From positions 1-44,278 of the forward strand of contig CAYNDB010000005.1 of the NCBI GenBank assembly GCA_964395915.1: 44,278 bases of DNA, written 5' to 3'. The notes beneath the pieces are model-generated. The model ran no database searches, was not told where the DNA came from, and was given only the letters and a program-made list of their open reading frames with translations. The position numbers and the translations under genes were made by a program. Shown in pieces: positions 24,830 to 33,671 of this stretch (positions are counted from its first letter, which is position 1; every line of letters begins with the position of its first letter). Origin of the DNA: CAYNDB01 sp964395915. Its GTDB lineage: Bacteria; Nitrospinota_A; UBA7883; JAJRTC01.

Positions 24830-25354
24830 ATGAACGTAGCCGAGGAAGTGAAAGAAGAGACTGTGCAGAAACAGATTTTGAGCGAGCATACGAGCAAATA
24901 CCTTACGTTTGTTCTGGGGGAGGAAGAGTATGGCCTTGAGATACTCAAAGTGCGTGAAATCATCGGAATCATGGAAATAACCAGCGTCCCGCAAACCCCG
25001 GAGTTTATAAAAGGTGTGATAAACCTGCGAGGGAAAGTAATACCAGTGGTTGATCTTCGGCGTAAGTTCGGCATGGAGACAGCGGAATATACGGAAGAGA
25101 CTTGCATCATCGTGGTAGACATAGCCGCATCGTCGATGGGTATATTGGTGGACACTGTATCCGAAGTTTTGGACATTCCTCAGGAAAGTATTGAGCCGCC
25201 ACCCTCGTTCGGCTCCAGTATAAACACAGAGTTCATATTGGGTATGGGAAAAATTAAAGGTAAAGTAAAAATACTGCTCGATATAAACAAGGTGCTTTCC
25301 ACAACAGACCTCACGACTATTTCTAACGTAGTGGAAAATAACCAGGAGGAATAA
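24830..25354 (+). CDS. cheW: Chemotaxis coupling protein CheW
   Basis: 174 aa. Scaffold that links chemoreceptors to the CheA kinase. The SH3-like double barrel begins at YLTFVLGEEEYGLEILKVRE and shows the family motifs TSVPQTPEFIKGVINLRGKV, IPVVDLRRKFGM, IVVDIAASSMGILVDTVSEV, and a C-terminal GMGKIKGKVKILLDINKVL. The ATG at 24830 follows AAGGAAG; a TTG 39 bases upstream in frame is unlikely. Together with the preceding receptor it forms a two-gene chemosensory unit. Confidence 0.95.
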   Translation: MNVAEEVKEETVQKQILSEHTSKYLTFVLGEEEYGLEILKVREIIGIMEITSVPQTPEFIKGVINLRGKVIPVVDLRRKFGMETAEYTEETCIIVVDIAASSMGILVDTVSEVLDIPQESIEPPPSFGSSINTEFILGMGKIKGKVKILLDINKVLSTTDLTTISNVVENNQEE

Positions 25355-25674
25355 TCAAACCCGGCATAAGCGGAATAACAGATAAAAAAACCAAACAAAA
25401 GCGCCAAAGCCACCATCACCTCTCTTGCTGATTTACCAGATAACGCCTAGAATTTCAATTATTTATAATAAACCAACCGACTCACATTATCTGTTGGAAG
25501 ACTCTAAAACACGGCTCTGCAATTGGGCGTTGATTACCCGCCGCTTAGGCTTGCCCTCACCTGAATCATTAAAAAAGTTGTTGCTCTTCCCCACTTCGTT
25601 CAGAATGGCTAATTGAATATTGGCTTTAAGCCGATCAATAGCTTTATAATTGACTCTGGGGAACAGGCGACAAA
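25355..25674. other. Intergenic region cheW / DUF4390 gene
   Basis: 320 bases. The minus strand has a 65-codon open frame (25487-25684) with readable composition (AIDRLKANIQLAILNEVGKS), but I do not recognise it and see no good Shine-Dalgarno. No clear promoter for the following operon was found. Confidence 0.45.
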
Positions 25675-26475
25675 TTGAAATCAAAATTCAAGACTGATCC
25701 GCCACCATTGTGGCTCTTGGCTCTGCGCGGCGTAACGTTTTACACCGTATTGGGCTTATGTATCATTTTGTCCTTATCCAGACCTGCCTTGGCCGACGAA
25801 CCTTTTATCATAAATGTGGCGCGTGAAAACCCGGTAAATCGCATTGTAATTTCCGGTGAAATAAAAGGCGCTTTCACACCTGAAATCGAGGAAACAATAA
25901 AAAGCGGAGTCCCGATTACTTTCACCTATTACCTGCAACTAAAACGCCCAAGAGCCATCATCTGGAACGAAACTATTCGCACTCTGGTTATCAAGCGAAT
26001 GGTGAAGTTCGACACGTTGCGCAACAAGTATCTTACCTGGGTGAAAAAATCTATGGAGAATGACATAGATTTCGAAGCTGAGCTTGTGGCCGCAGGGTTT
26101 AAAAAAGACAACGGGCATGAGGCGCTTGATGAAAAACCGGGCGAGCAAAAAGATCGAGCGACTGGGCCTCCCGCTATGGAGCCGGATATTATAGAGAATC
26201 TGGAACAAGTGAAACTATGGATGACGAAGCTTGATAGAATAGACCTTGGGCCTGTTGAAGACCTTGCCCAGTCGACTCCGTATTACGCTCGAGTAAAATG
26301 CGAGATGAAATCCGTTAAACTCATACCTCCTTTCAGCTACATTCTTGCGTTCGTCTATCCAATGGACTTCGATACGGACTGGAGCGTCTCGGCAATGTTT
26401 ACGATCAATAACGCAAGCGGGACATCGGCGACACATGGCGACAAAAAGAAAAAAGAACTGGGAAAAGCTGAATAG
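25675..26475 (+). CDS. DUF4390 family envelope protein
   Basis: 266 aa. A single N-terminal membrane segment or signal peptide (GVTFYTVLGLCIILSLSRPALA, about residues 14-39) is followed by the DUF4390 domain: FIINVARENPVNRIVISGEI, IEETIKSGVPITFTYYLQL, and the C-terminal part with YYARVKCEMKSVKLIPPFSY and FDTDW. Function is not known. The family is repeatedly found directly before NtrY-like kinases, as here (21 bases apart), so it may tune or report to that kinase at the membrane. The start is a TTG in the best open frame; no convincing ATG alternative exists near the membrane segment. Residues 140-165 are a charged insertion. Confidence 0.85.
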   Translation: MKSKFKTDPPPLWLLALRGVTFYTVLGLCIILSLSRPALADEPFIINVARENPVNRIVISGEIKGAFTPEIEETIKSGVPITFTYYLQLKRPRAIIWNETIRTLVIKRMVKFDTLRNKYLTWVKKSMENDIDFEAELVAAGFKKDNGHEALDEKPGEQKDRATGPPAMEPDIIENLEQVKLWMTKLDRIDLGPVEDLAQSTPYYARVKCEMKSVKLIPPFSYILAFVYPMDFDTDWSVSAMFTINNASGTSATHGDKKKKELGKAE

Positions 26476-26496
26476 GGGGCTTTACGATTTAGAGCC

Positions 26497-28830
26497 ATGA
26501 GCATAAAAAACCAATCCCGCAGGGCTTTAAACTTTATTAAGTGGCTGGTGGTGCCAGGCGACTATAGCGGTGTAGAGCCAAACGACGTTGTGGCAAGCCG
26601 GAAGCGCAAGACTCGCGCTGTAATATTCATAACAACGGTCATATTCATCTCAATGACCATCTTTGTTCTTCTATGGGAGAACTCTGGCGGCTCTACCCCT
26701 CTGGTAAACGATCTGGCTGTCGCGTTAATATTAAATCTGGGTGTTATACTGCTTATCGCTTTGGCGTTGCTGGTCGCGCGCAACCTGGCAAAGCTTTATA
26801 TCGAAAGACGTGGAAAGATAGCAGGCTCCATGTTCCAGACCAAGCTTGTCATCTCCTTCCTGCTGATGACCCTTATACCCACCGCGCTTCTGTTCTTCGT
26901 CGCATCAGAGCTTATCGGAGCTACGGTGGACAACTGGATCAACACCAAAGTCGAGAGCACTTTACGTGAATCGCTGGAAGTGGCCGACAGCCTTTACAGA
27001 CAGTCTGAAGAAAAAGTACGGGCCAACGCCGCATATCTTTCGGGCCTGGCGGGAAGGCGCGGGCTTTTGAAACCAGAGTCAATAAGCGACCTCAACAGAG
27101 TTCTCCGTCAAAAGCTAAGAGAATACAATGTAGACCTTATACAAGCCTATAACGAGGACTTTGAGCTTATAGCCGTAGCGGCCAGACCGAAAACGGAGGC
27201 AAGCTATAACCTGGACGACAAACCCGATATTCTTGCCAGAGTCGCTTTTGGAGAAACCATAACGGATTTTCATGACCTGCAAGAAGGAAAAATGGTGGTG
27301 TCTCTGGCTCCGGTAAAAACAGATCGCAGTTCGGGACAGGCAAAGGGAGTCATGCTAGTGGCAAAACAGGTGACCAAGCGGCTCATCGAAAAGGCCCAAT
27401 CCATCACAAATGCTTTCGAGGATTACAAGCAGCTTACGTTAAAAAAGGAGCTTATAAAATCCTCCTATCAGGTAACCTTGGCGATCGTGGCTCTTGTCCT
27501 CCTCTTCTCAGCCATATGGATCGGCTTCTACCTTGCCAAAAGTATTACCGTTCCACTAAAAACACTTTCTGAAGCGACTGAAAAAATTTCCAAAGGAGAC
27601 CTGGATGTAAAAATCGACCTGCCAGCGGGAAGTGATGAGGTGGGGCAGCTTGTGAGCGCCTTCAATACAATGACAGATGATCTTAAAACCACCCAAAAGC
27701 GGTTTAAGCAGGCAAACAGAGACCTGACAGAGTCAAATATTGAGTTGCATCACTGGGGCCAATATATAGAAGCTGTGCTGGATAATGTCGCTGGCGGAGT
27801 GATTTCGATAGATAAAAGTGGCTCTGTGACCACCATCAACGATTCCGCGGCGCGCATGTTTGGCCTGAAGCCTGATGACGCCAGGGGGAAAAATTACAGA
27901 AAACTGTTTGACACAATTCTTCTCGACCCCATAAAGCGTATGGTGCGTGAAATACATAAGATGGGAACCGATACTATGGAGCGTGAATTTAATGTAAAAC
28001 TTGGAGGGGAGCTTAGAACCCTGAAGGTGAATATCTCTGTGTTGCAAGACCATGACGGTCAATATATGGGAACCGTTTTTGTCTTCGACGATCTAACGGA
28101 AGTTATTGCGGCGCAACGCTCTATCGCATGGAGGGAAATGGCCCGCGTTATGGCTCATGAAATAAAAAACCCGCTCACCCCAATCCAACTTAACGCTCAG
28201 CGTATGCGCCTGAAATACGCAAAAAAAACGCCCGATTTCCCAAAAGTCTTCGACGACGCCACCAACACGATAATTCAGGAAGTGGATGAATTGAAAAAGC
28301 TTGTGGACAAATTTACAAAAGCGGCGCATCTTGCCGATGGCGGACAGCCCGACACACAGTTGAAGGATGTAAAAATGCTGGAGCTGTCCCCGGAGCCAAA
28401 CATGCTGCACGATATAATTTATGAGGTCCTGCGGTTGTATAAGGGAACGCGCCCGGGAATAAGCCTGTTGACAGACCTTGATCCTTCAGTGCAGCTGGTC
28501 AATATTGACGCTGGCCAGATTAAGCGAGTCTTCATCAACCTGGTGGAAAACGCTATAGACGCAATTAACGGTGGCGGGGAAATAACCATTCGAACAAAAA
28601 AGTTGGCGCAACAGGAAAAAGTTCAGATTGAGGTTGCGGACACAGGTCGTGGAGTTTCAGAAGAAGTGAGAAAAAGCCTTTTCACTCCATATTTTTCCAC
28701 AAAGCCGGATGGAGCGGGGCTTGGACTGGCTATAGTAAACAGAGTTGTAGAGGACCATGGAGGAAGTATCGTGGCAAAGGAAAACGAACCGAAAGGCACA
28801 GTGTTTAAAATCGAACTGCCCATTGAATAA
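26497..28830 (+). CDS. ntrY: NtrY-like membrane sensor histidine kinase
   Basis: 777 aa. Three N-terminal helices (about 37-61, 67-98, 112-138), a periplasmic segment (about 139-323), a fourth helix (325-350), HAMP (350-402, with ITVPLKTLSEATEKISKGDL), PAS (about 425-530, DNVAGGVISIDKSG), HisKA with H554 in WREMARVMAHEIKNPLTPIQ, and HATPase with NLVENAIDAI, DTGRGV and GAGLGLAIV. The layout and the HisKA sequence are those of NtrY. It should phosphorylate the receiver of the NtrX-like/LpxC fusion encoded next. In this genome the function is more likely envelope-related than nitrogen-related, given the downstream genes, but that is inference. Confidence 0.92.
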   Translation: MSIKNQSRRALNFIKWLVVPGDYSGVEPNDVVASRKRKTRAVIFITTVIFISMTIFVLLWENSGGSTPLVNDLAVALILNLGVILLIALALLVARNLAKLYIERRGKIAGSMFQTKLVISFLLMTLIPTALLFFVASELIGATVDNWINTKVESTLRESLEVADSLYRQSEEKVRANAAYLSGLAGRRGLLKPESISDLNRVLRQKLREYNVDLIQAYNEDFELIAVAARPKTEASYNLDDKPDILARVAFGETITDFHDLQEGKMVVSLAPVKTDRSSGQAKGVMLVAKQVTKRLIEKAQSITNAFEDYKQLTLKKELIKSSYQVTLAIVALVLLFSAIWIGFYLAKSITVPLKTLSEATEKISKGDLDVKIDLPAGSDEVGQLVSAFNTMTDDLKTTQKRFKQANRDLTESNIELHHWGQYIEAVLDNVAGGVISIDKSGSVTTINDSAARMFGLKPDDARGKNYRKLFDTILLDPIKRMVREIHKMGTDTMEREFNVKLGGELRTLKVNISVLQDHDGQYMGTVFVFDDLTEVIAAQRSIAWREMARVMAHEIKNPLTPIQLNAQRMRLKYAKKTPDFPKVFDDATNTIIQEVDELKKLVDKFTKAAHLADGGQPDTQLKDVKMLELSPEPNMLHDIIYEVLRLYKGTRPGISLLTDLDPSVQLVNIDAGQIKRVFINLVENAIDAINGGGEITIRTKKLAQQEKVQIEVADTGRGVSEEVRKSLFTPYFSTKPDGAGLGLAIVNRVVEDHGGSIVAKENEPKGTVFKIELPIE

Positions 28831-28860
28831 TGCTATACTTTACGGCGAATAGTGGAAATC

Positions 28861-28877
28861 ATGCGGAACCGCCGCAT
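28861..28877 (+). other. Inverted repeat between ntrY and the ntrX-lpxC fusion
   Basis: ATGCGG, 5 bases, CCGCAT forms a perfect 6-bp repeat in the 120-base spacer. A TATACT lies just upstream at about 28833. It may be an operator for an internal promoter of the fusion gene or an RNA hairpin. Confidence 0.35.
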
Positions 28878-28950
28878 AAAAATGAAAAACGCATAATTTA
28901 TTTGAAGAACACCTGTCTACGCATGGAGCGTTAGTCATAAACGTTGTTGT

Positions 28951-31089
28951 ATGAAAAAAGGCAAGATTATCGTCGTAGACGACGAGGATAATATTAGAGG
29001 AACCCTTCAGGAAATCCTTTCCGACGAAGGGTATGAGGTCACCTGCGCCAAAGATGGAGAAACGGCCCTGCGAGTTTTCCAAAAAGAAGCTCCAGATGTC
29101 GTATTGCTGGATGTCTGGATCCCCGGCATCGACGGAATGCAGACGCTCAAAATGCTGAAAAATATCGACCCCGAGACAGAAATCATCATGATGAGCGGCC
29201 ACGGCAGCATAGACACGGCCGTAAAGGCCACAAAGCTTGGAGCTTATGATTTTATCGAGAAACCTTTCTCGCTGGAGTCTATCCTTCGTATCGTGGCAAA
29301 GGCGCTTAGAAGCCGTCATATCCGTCTTTCCAAAAAACAGTCTGGAGGGCAGAGCGCGGAAAATATGGAGCGAAGATTCCTCGGCTCATCACAAAGCGCA
29401 AAAAATACAAGAAAGCTTATACGGCAGGCCGCCGGTAACGATAACCCTACGCTGATCGTGGGGGAGCCGGGGTTGGGAAAAAAGTTTGCCGCAAGGGTAA
29501 TTCACAATTTATCCGCTCGACGTGGCAAGCCTTTTGTGGAGCTGTCGTGCGCCACATTGACTGAAGCCATTCTGGCGTCCACCCTCTTGGGAAATGAAAG
29601 CGCCGACCAGGATATTGATATATCTGATCTTGGACTTTCTTCCGGCGGCGTTATTTTTTTCGATCGAATCGACAAGCTTTCATCAAGAATGCAGGAGAAG
29701 CTTTTTCAAATATTAAAAAACCGTCGATTCAGAATTCCCGGGGAAGACTCAAACAAAACTTTTAACATAAGAGCAATCGCTTCTGTCACTTCAGATCGGA
29801 GCGGCGTTGAAATTGGCGATCTTAACGAGGATTTGCAAAAGTTTTTGGGCCAAAATCTGATAAAACTTACGCCATTAAGAGAGCGGAGAGACGACCTTCC
29901 AAAGTTCATAGAACAATTTGTCGATGACCTTTGCGATGAACATGAAAAGGATATAGGTTCGGTAAACAAGGAAGCCCTGAAAACTTTGATGCAAGCTCCG
30001 TGGCCCGGAAATGTTCGACAACTTAAACAGGTGGTCGAATACGCTGTCCTGGCTTGTGACGGGCCGACGTTGTTAAAAAATCACCTGCCGCTGTCCGAGC
30101 TGGATATAGCCTATGAAAAAAGCGCTGCAAACGCTTTTGACGACATATATTTTACCCGGCTTAAAGACCTTCCTCTATCGCCTGGTCATAGTGGAAAACA
30201 GACAGAAAAACGAAAAGGAAAAGGGCTTCCACAAAAAACGCTTAAAGACTCCGTGGTGTTATGCGGACAGGGTCTTCACTCCGGCATCAAAACTGGAATG
30301 ATCCTCTCCCCGCTGCCGCCGAATTCCGGAATTGTGTTTGGAGAGATCAGCACGGGGGACAGGGTGCCGGCTCTTTTGAAGAACGTGCGAAGCACAGAAT
30401 ACGCCACGACACTTTCCAACGGACGGGTAACGATTAAAACCATCGAGCATATAATGTCCGCCCTGCATAGTTACGGGGTCACCAACCTGCTGATTAAAAT
30501 CGGCGACGAGGCGCCAATCATGGACGGCTCGGCCCTCGATTTTTGCCAGATTATCGAAAATAGCGGCGTTAAGGAACAGGATGATTTCATAGAAGAAGTC
30601 ATTATCGATAAAAAGATCTCTGTTGGCGACACGGAAAATGGACCTTCGCTTACCGTGGAGCCTTCCGATCGATTCTCCATACACTACTTTCTCGATTACC
30701 CCTCGCCTATCGGCAAACAGGAATATAAATATGTTTATGAATCGGGCGAAAAATATAAAGAGACCATAGCTCCGGCCCGCACCTTCGGTTTTTTACGCGA
30801 CATAAAAAAGCTGGAAGAGGCGGGGCTTGCCAGCGGCGGGAAATTATCTAACGTTGTGTTGATAGATGACGAAAGGGTGGTAAACACACCATTGCGGTTT
30901 TCAAACGAAATGGCCCGGCATAAAATACTGGATCTTATAGGTGACCTGCATCTTCTCGGCAAGCCTATACGGGGTCATTTTACCGCAATGAAAAGCGGAC
31001 ATACGCAGAACATTGAGCTTACACAGAAAATTCTCGACTATGTGACGGAGTCTGAATCGAAAGTGGCTGAAAAACATGCCGTCTCCTGA
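28951..31089 (+). CDS. lpxC: NtrX-like response regulator fused to UDP-3-O-acyl-N-acetylglucosamine deacetylase (LpxC)
   Basis: 712-aa single frame with three parts. Residues 1-125 are a receiver (VDDED, phosphoacceptor D54 in LLDVWIPGIDG, K104 in FIEKPF). Residues 140-385 are a sigma54-activator AAA+ domain that looks inactive: Walker A is GEPGLGKK, the GAFTGA loop that contacts sigma54 is absent (LLGNESADQDIDISDLG), the Walker B glutamate is Arg (IFFDRID), and REDLYYRL has become NEDLQKFL. The WPGNVRQLK segment remains but no Fis-type helix-turn-helix follows. Residues 426-700 are a complete LpxC: GQGLHSGI, TIEHIMSALHSYGV (E499, zinc H500), PIMDGSALDF, ARHKILDLIGDL (zinc H657 and D661), KSGHTQN (H684). 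LpxC commits UDP-acyl-GlcNAc to lipid A. Overlaps purN by 14 bases. Confidence 0.95.
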   Translation: MKKGKIIVVDDEDNIRGTLQEILSDEGYEVTCAKDGETALRVFQKEAPDVVLLDVWIPGIDGMQTLKMLKNIDPETEIIMMSGHGSIDTAVKATKLGAYDFIEKPFSLESILRIVAKALRSRHIRLSKKQSGGQSAENMERRFLGSSQSAKNTRKLIRQAAGNDNPTLIVGEPGLGKKFAARVIHNLSARRGKPFVELSCATLTEAILASTLLGNESADQDIDISDLGLSSGGVIFFDRIDKLSSRMQEKLFQILKNRRFRIPGEDSNKTFNIRAIASVTSDRSGVEIGDLNEDLQKFLGQNLIKLTPLRERRDDLPKFIEQFVDDLCDEHEKDIGSVNKEALKTLMQAPWPGNVRQLKQVVEYAVLACDGPTLLKNHLPLSELDIAYEKSAANAFDDIYFTRLKDLPLSPGHSGKQTEKRKGKGLPQKTLKDSVVLCGQGLHSGIKTGMILSPLPPNSGIVFGEISTGDRVPALLKNVRSTEYATTLSNGRVTIKTIEHIMSALHSYGVTNLLIKIGDEAPIMDGSALDFCQIIENSGVKEQDDFIEEVIIDKKISVGDTENGPSLTVEPSDRFSIHYFLDYPSPIGKQEYKYVYESGEKYKETIAPARTFGFLRDIKKLEEAGLASGGKLSNVVLIDDERVVNTPLRFSNEMARHKILDLIGDLHLLGKPIRGHFTAMKSGHTQNIELTQKILDYVTESESKVAEKHAVS

Positions 31090-31696
31090 AAAGATTAAGC
31101 TGGCGGTTTTAGCGTCCGGCAGAGGCACAAACTTACAGGCCCTGATCGACGCTTTCCGCGGTGGCGATAAAAACGTGGAAATTGTCCTGGTATTGAGTGA
31201 CAATCCAGGCGCCAAGGCGCTGGAGCGGGCAAAAAAGCATGACATACCCACCTGTGTGGTAGAGCGGAAAAATTTTGGCTCCCGAGCTGAATTCGACGAC
31301 GCGCTGGCGGACGCTATACAAAAGAGTGGCGCAAAACTTGTGGCGTTGGCGGGTTTCATGCGTATTCTCTCCGGCCGTTTCCTCTCAAGATTTCCTGACC
31401 GGGTGATAAACATACATCCTGCCCTGTTACCCTCGTTCCCTGGTCTTGACGCGCAAAAGCAGGCGCTGGAGCATGGAGTAAAAATTACCGGGGCTACAGT
31501 TCATTTCGTTGACGAGGGGGTCGATACAGGGCCGATAATCCTTCAGGCCGCGGTTCCCGTAGCGAAGGACGACACAGTGGAAAGCCTCAGCGCGCGGATT
31601 CTGGAACAGGAGCACATCATTTACCCCGAAGCCATTACACTTATAGCTTCCGGTAAAATTAGCCCGCCCATGGCAAAAAAAGTCCATTCCACTTAA
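31076..31696 (+). CDS. purN: Phosphoribosylglycinamide formyltransferase
   Basis: 206 aa. Transfers a formyl group from 10-formyl-THF to GAR in purine synthesis. Phosphate-binding LAVLASGRGTNLQALIDA, the catalytic loop NIHPALLPSFPG (Asn and His), the substrate-binding GATVHFVDEGVDTGPII with the catalytic Asp, and LSARILEQEHIIYP are all present, in a full-length protein. It overlaps the lpxC fusion by 14 bases, so it is translated from the same transcript; the metabolic link to envelope genes is not obvious. Confidence 0.96.
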   Translation: MPSPEKIKLAVLASGRGTNLQALIDAFRGGDKNVEIVLVLSDNPGAKALERAKKHDIPTCVVERKNFGSRAEFDDALADAIQKSGAKLVALAGFMRILSGRFLSRFPDRVINIHPALLPSFPGLDAQKQALEHGVKITGATVHFVDEGVDTGPIILQAAVPVAKDDTVESLSARILEQEHIIYPEAITLIASGKISPPMAKKVHST

Positions 31697-31746
31697 GAAA
31701 AATTAAAGATATTTATCCAAGCCGCTTTTATGAAAATCGTATAAAA

Positions 31747-32433
31747 ATGAATTTTTCACGCAGACAATACGTTATCCCGGCTTTACTGGCCTCATTATGT
31801 CTATTTCCGCTTGTCTCAATAGCCTCAGAAACAGACAGCGTAATCGATAAAATAGAAGCGTCTTTTCGTAATACAAGGGCCATGACCGCCTCCTTCACCC
31901 AGGTTATGGAGAGCAAAGGCTTGGGGCAAGTTATTGAAAAATTGAGCGGTAAAATGTATATGGTAAAACCTTCCAAAATGAGGTGGGAGTATGCCAATCC
32001 CAAAGGAAGATTGATGGTTGTAGATGGCAAGCGCCTGTGGTTTTACGACCCCAAGGAAAATGTGACACGTTACGACGATCTTGCGGGGCTTTTAAGCCCG
32101 GACTCTCCCGCTCTGTTTCTTGCCGGCGATGCGGCTCTACGAGATATTTTCACGGTTGAGTTGGTCAAACCTGGGAAAAAGGATACACTAAAAACCATAA
32201 AGCTCAGGTTAACGCCGAAGGAGCCGCAGCCAGGCCTTAAAGCAATGGCGCTTGTTCTGGATAGCGTCTCGCTTGATATTGTAGAGCTTTTAATGGTCGA
32301 TCACCTTGGAAACAGAAACAGAATAAAATTTTATAACATCGACCGTAACGCAGACCCGGATCGTAAACTGTTTCAGTTTACACCTCCAGAAGGCTCGCCT
32401 GTCCGAGCTATTGGAGAACCACTTGGAAAATAA
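31747..32433 (+). CDS. lolA: Outer-membrane lipoprotein carrier protein LolA
   Basis: 228 aa. Periplasmic chaperone that ferries lipoproteins from the LolCDE complex to the outer membrane. A signal peptide ends near SIAS-ETD; the fold markers are DKIEASFRNTRAMTASFTQV, GKMYMVKPSKMRWEYANPKG, MVVDGKRLWFYDPKENVTRY and the later LFLAGDAALRD. The C-terminus ends without the LolA extension of E. coli. It lies between purN and rseP, continuing an envelope-maintenance operon. Confidence 0.9.
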   Translation: MNFSRRQYVIPALLASLCLFPLVSIASETDSVIDKIEASFRNTRAMTASFTQVMESKGLGQVIEKLSGKMYMVKPSKMRWEYANPKGRLMVVDGKRLWFYDPKENVTRYDDLAGLLSPDSPALFLAGDAALRDIFTVELVKPGKKDTLKTIKLRLTPKEPQPGLKAMALVLDSVSLDIVELLMVDHLGNRNRIKFYNIDRNADPDRKLFQFTPPEGSPVRAIGEPLGK

Positions 32434-32457
32434 ATTTATCGAGGTTAATATAAAAGA

Positions 32458-33669
32458 ATGGATATGTTACTTACTACATTTTCAATATTACCGGTTTTAA
32501 GCGTCGAGAAGCTTTATGGCTGGGCTACATTCGGTGTGTCCGCGGTCGGAGTGCTGGCGATGCTTATCGTGGCCCACGAGTTCGGTCATTTTATCGTAGC
32601 TCGCATGGTCGGAGTGCGGGTGGAAAAGTTTTCTATCGGTTTTGGCAAAAAGCTGATAGGAAGAAAATATGGCGACACCGAGTATATGCTCTGTCTGATT
32701 CCACTGGGCGGGTATGTAAAGTTCTATGGGGACGACCCGGGCATTCCCGCTGAAAACGAGGAAGACTCCTTTCTTGCGCAGAAGGTATGGAAACGTCTGT
32801 CCATCGTTGTCGCCGGCCCACTTTTTAACATTATACTTGCCGTGTTCATTATAGCGTCCGCCGCAATGATAGGCCTTCCTGTGGTAAGCATGGAATCCGG
32901 GGAGGAGAAGCCTATCTTCATTGCCGCTGCAATGATAAGAACCGACCAGAAAAATATGCCGCCTCAAATCGGCCAGGTTATGGAAAAATCGCCCGCCGAA
33001 AAATATGGATTACAACCCAACGACACCATCCTCGCCATTAATGGAGCCCCCATAAAGCTGTGGATGGAAATGGTTGAGGTTATACAAAAATCTCCGGGAA
33101 TAGAAATAAAACTGAAAGTAAAACGAATGTCCGGGGAAATACTGGAGATACCGCTAGTACCGAACAAGGTGAAGGCTACGACCGCCGACGGAAAGGAAAC
33201 TTTCATTGGAAGGATAGGTGTCTCACAACAATCAATAATAAAAGGTTCCCCCCACGTAGTCGCGTATTCACCTGTTGATGCGCTTTCCAATGGGGTCCGG
33301 TGGACCTGGGATTTTGTGTCCCTCACCGCCTGGTCTCTTACCAAGCTTCTTTCCCGTGATATACCGGCCAAGGAGATCGCCGGCCCAATCGGAATAATGC
33401 AGATCGCCGGAAAAGCCGCCGAGAGTGGGATAGTCAACTTGCTTATGTTTATAGCGCTTATTTCTGTAAACCTTGGCATCCTGAACCTGTTACCTATTCC
33501 AGTGCTGGACGGTGGCCACATATTCTTCTTCTCGATCGAAGCTCTGATTGGGCGACCGATTCAACTTAAGGCACAGGAGATCGCGCAACAGGTAGGCATA
33601 TTTCTCCTCTTAAGCCTTATGGCGCTGGCGTTTTATAACGATATTATGCGAATTGTCAATAGCAGCTGA
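32458..33669 (+). CDS. rseP: Site-2 intramembrane metalloprotease RseP
   Basis: 403 aa. RIP-type zinc protease that cleaves transmembrane anti-sigma factors or signal peptides. The first membrane helix has the zinc motif HEFGH (40-44), followed by VEKFSIGFGKKLIGRKYGDT and IPLGGYVKFYGDDPG. One PDZ domain is clear around VMEKSPAEKYGLQPNDTILA (residues about 165-245), and the C-terminal membrane part has AGPIGIMQIAG and LNLLPIPVLDGGHI carrying the third zinc ligand (Asp). It is the last gene of the plus-strand run and converges on queE with 2 bases between stops. Confidence 0.95.
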   Translation: MDMLLTTFSILPVLSVEKLYGWATFGVSAVGVLAMLIVAHEFGHFIVARMVGVRVEKFSIGFGKKLIGRKYGDTEYMLCLIPLGGYVKFYGDDPGIPAENEEDSFLAQKVWKRLSIVVAGPLFNIILAVFIIASAAMIGLPVVSMESGEEKPIFIAAAMIRTDQKNMPPQIGQVMEKSPAEKYGLQPNDTILAINGAPIKLWMEMVEVIQKSPGIEIKLKVKRMSGEILEIPLVPNKVKATTADGKETFIGRIGVSQQSIIKGSPHVVAYSPVDALSNGVRWTWDFVSLTAWSLTKLLSRDIPAKEIAGPIGIMQIAGKAAESGIVNLLMFIALISVNLGILNLLPIPVLDGGHIFFFSIEALIGRPIQLKAQEIAQQVGIFLLLSLMALAFYNDIMRIVNSS

Positions 33670-33671
33670 TT

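Noticed and set aside
25487..25684. 65-codon open frame on the minus strand
   Set aside because: No recognisable domain, no ribosome site, and it overlaps the start of the DUF4390 gene; it may be a relic but I cannot support it as a gene.
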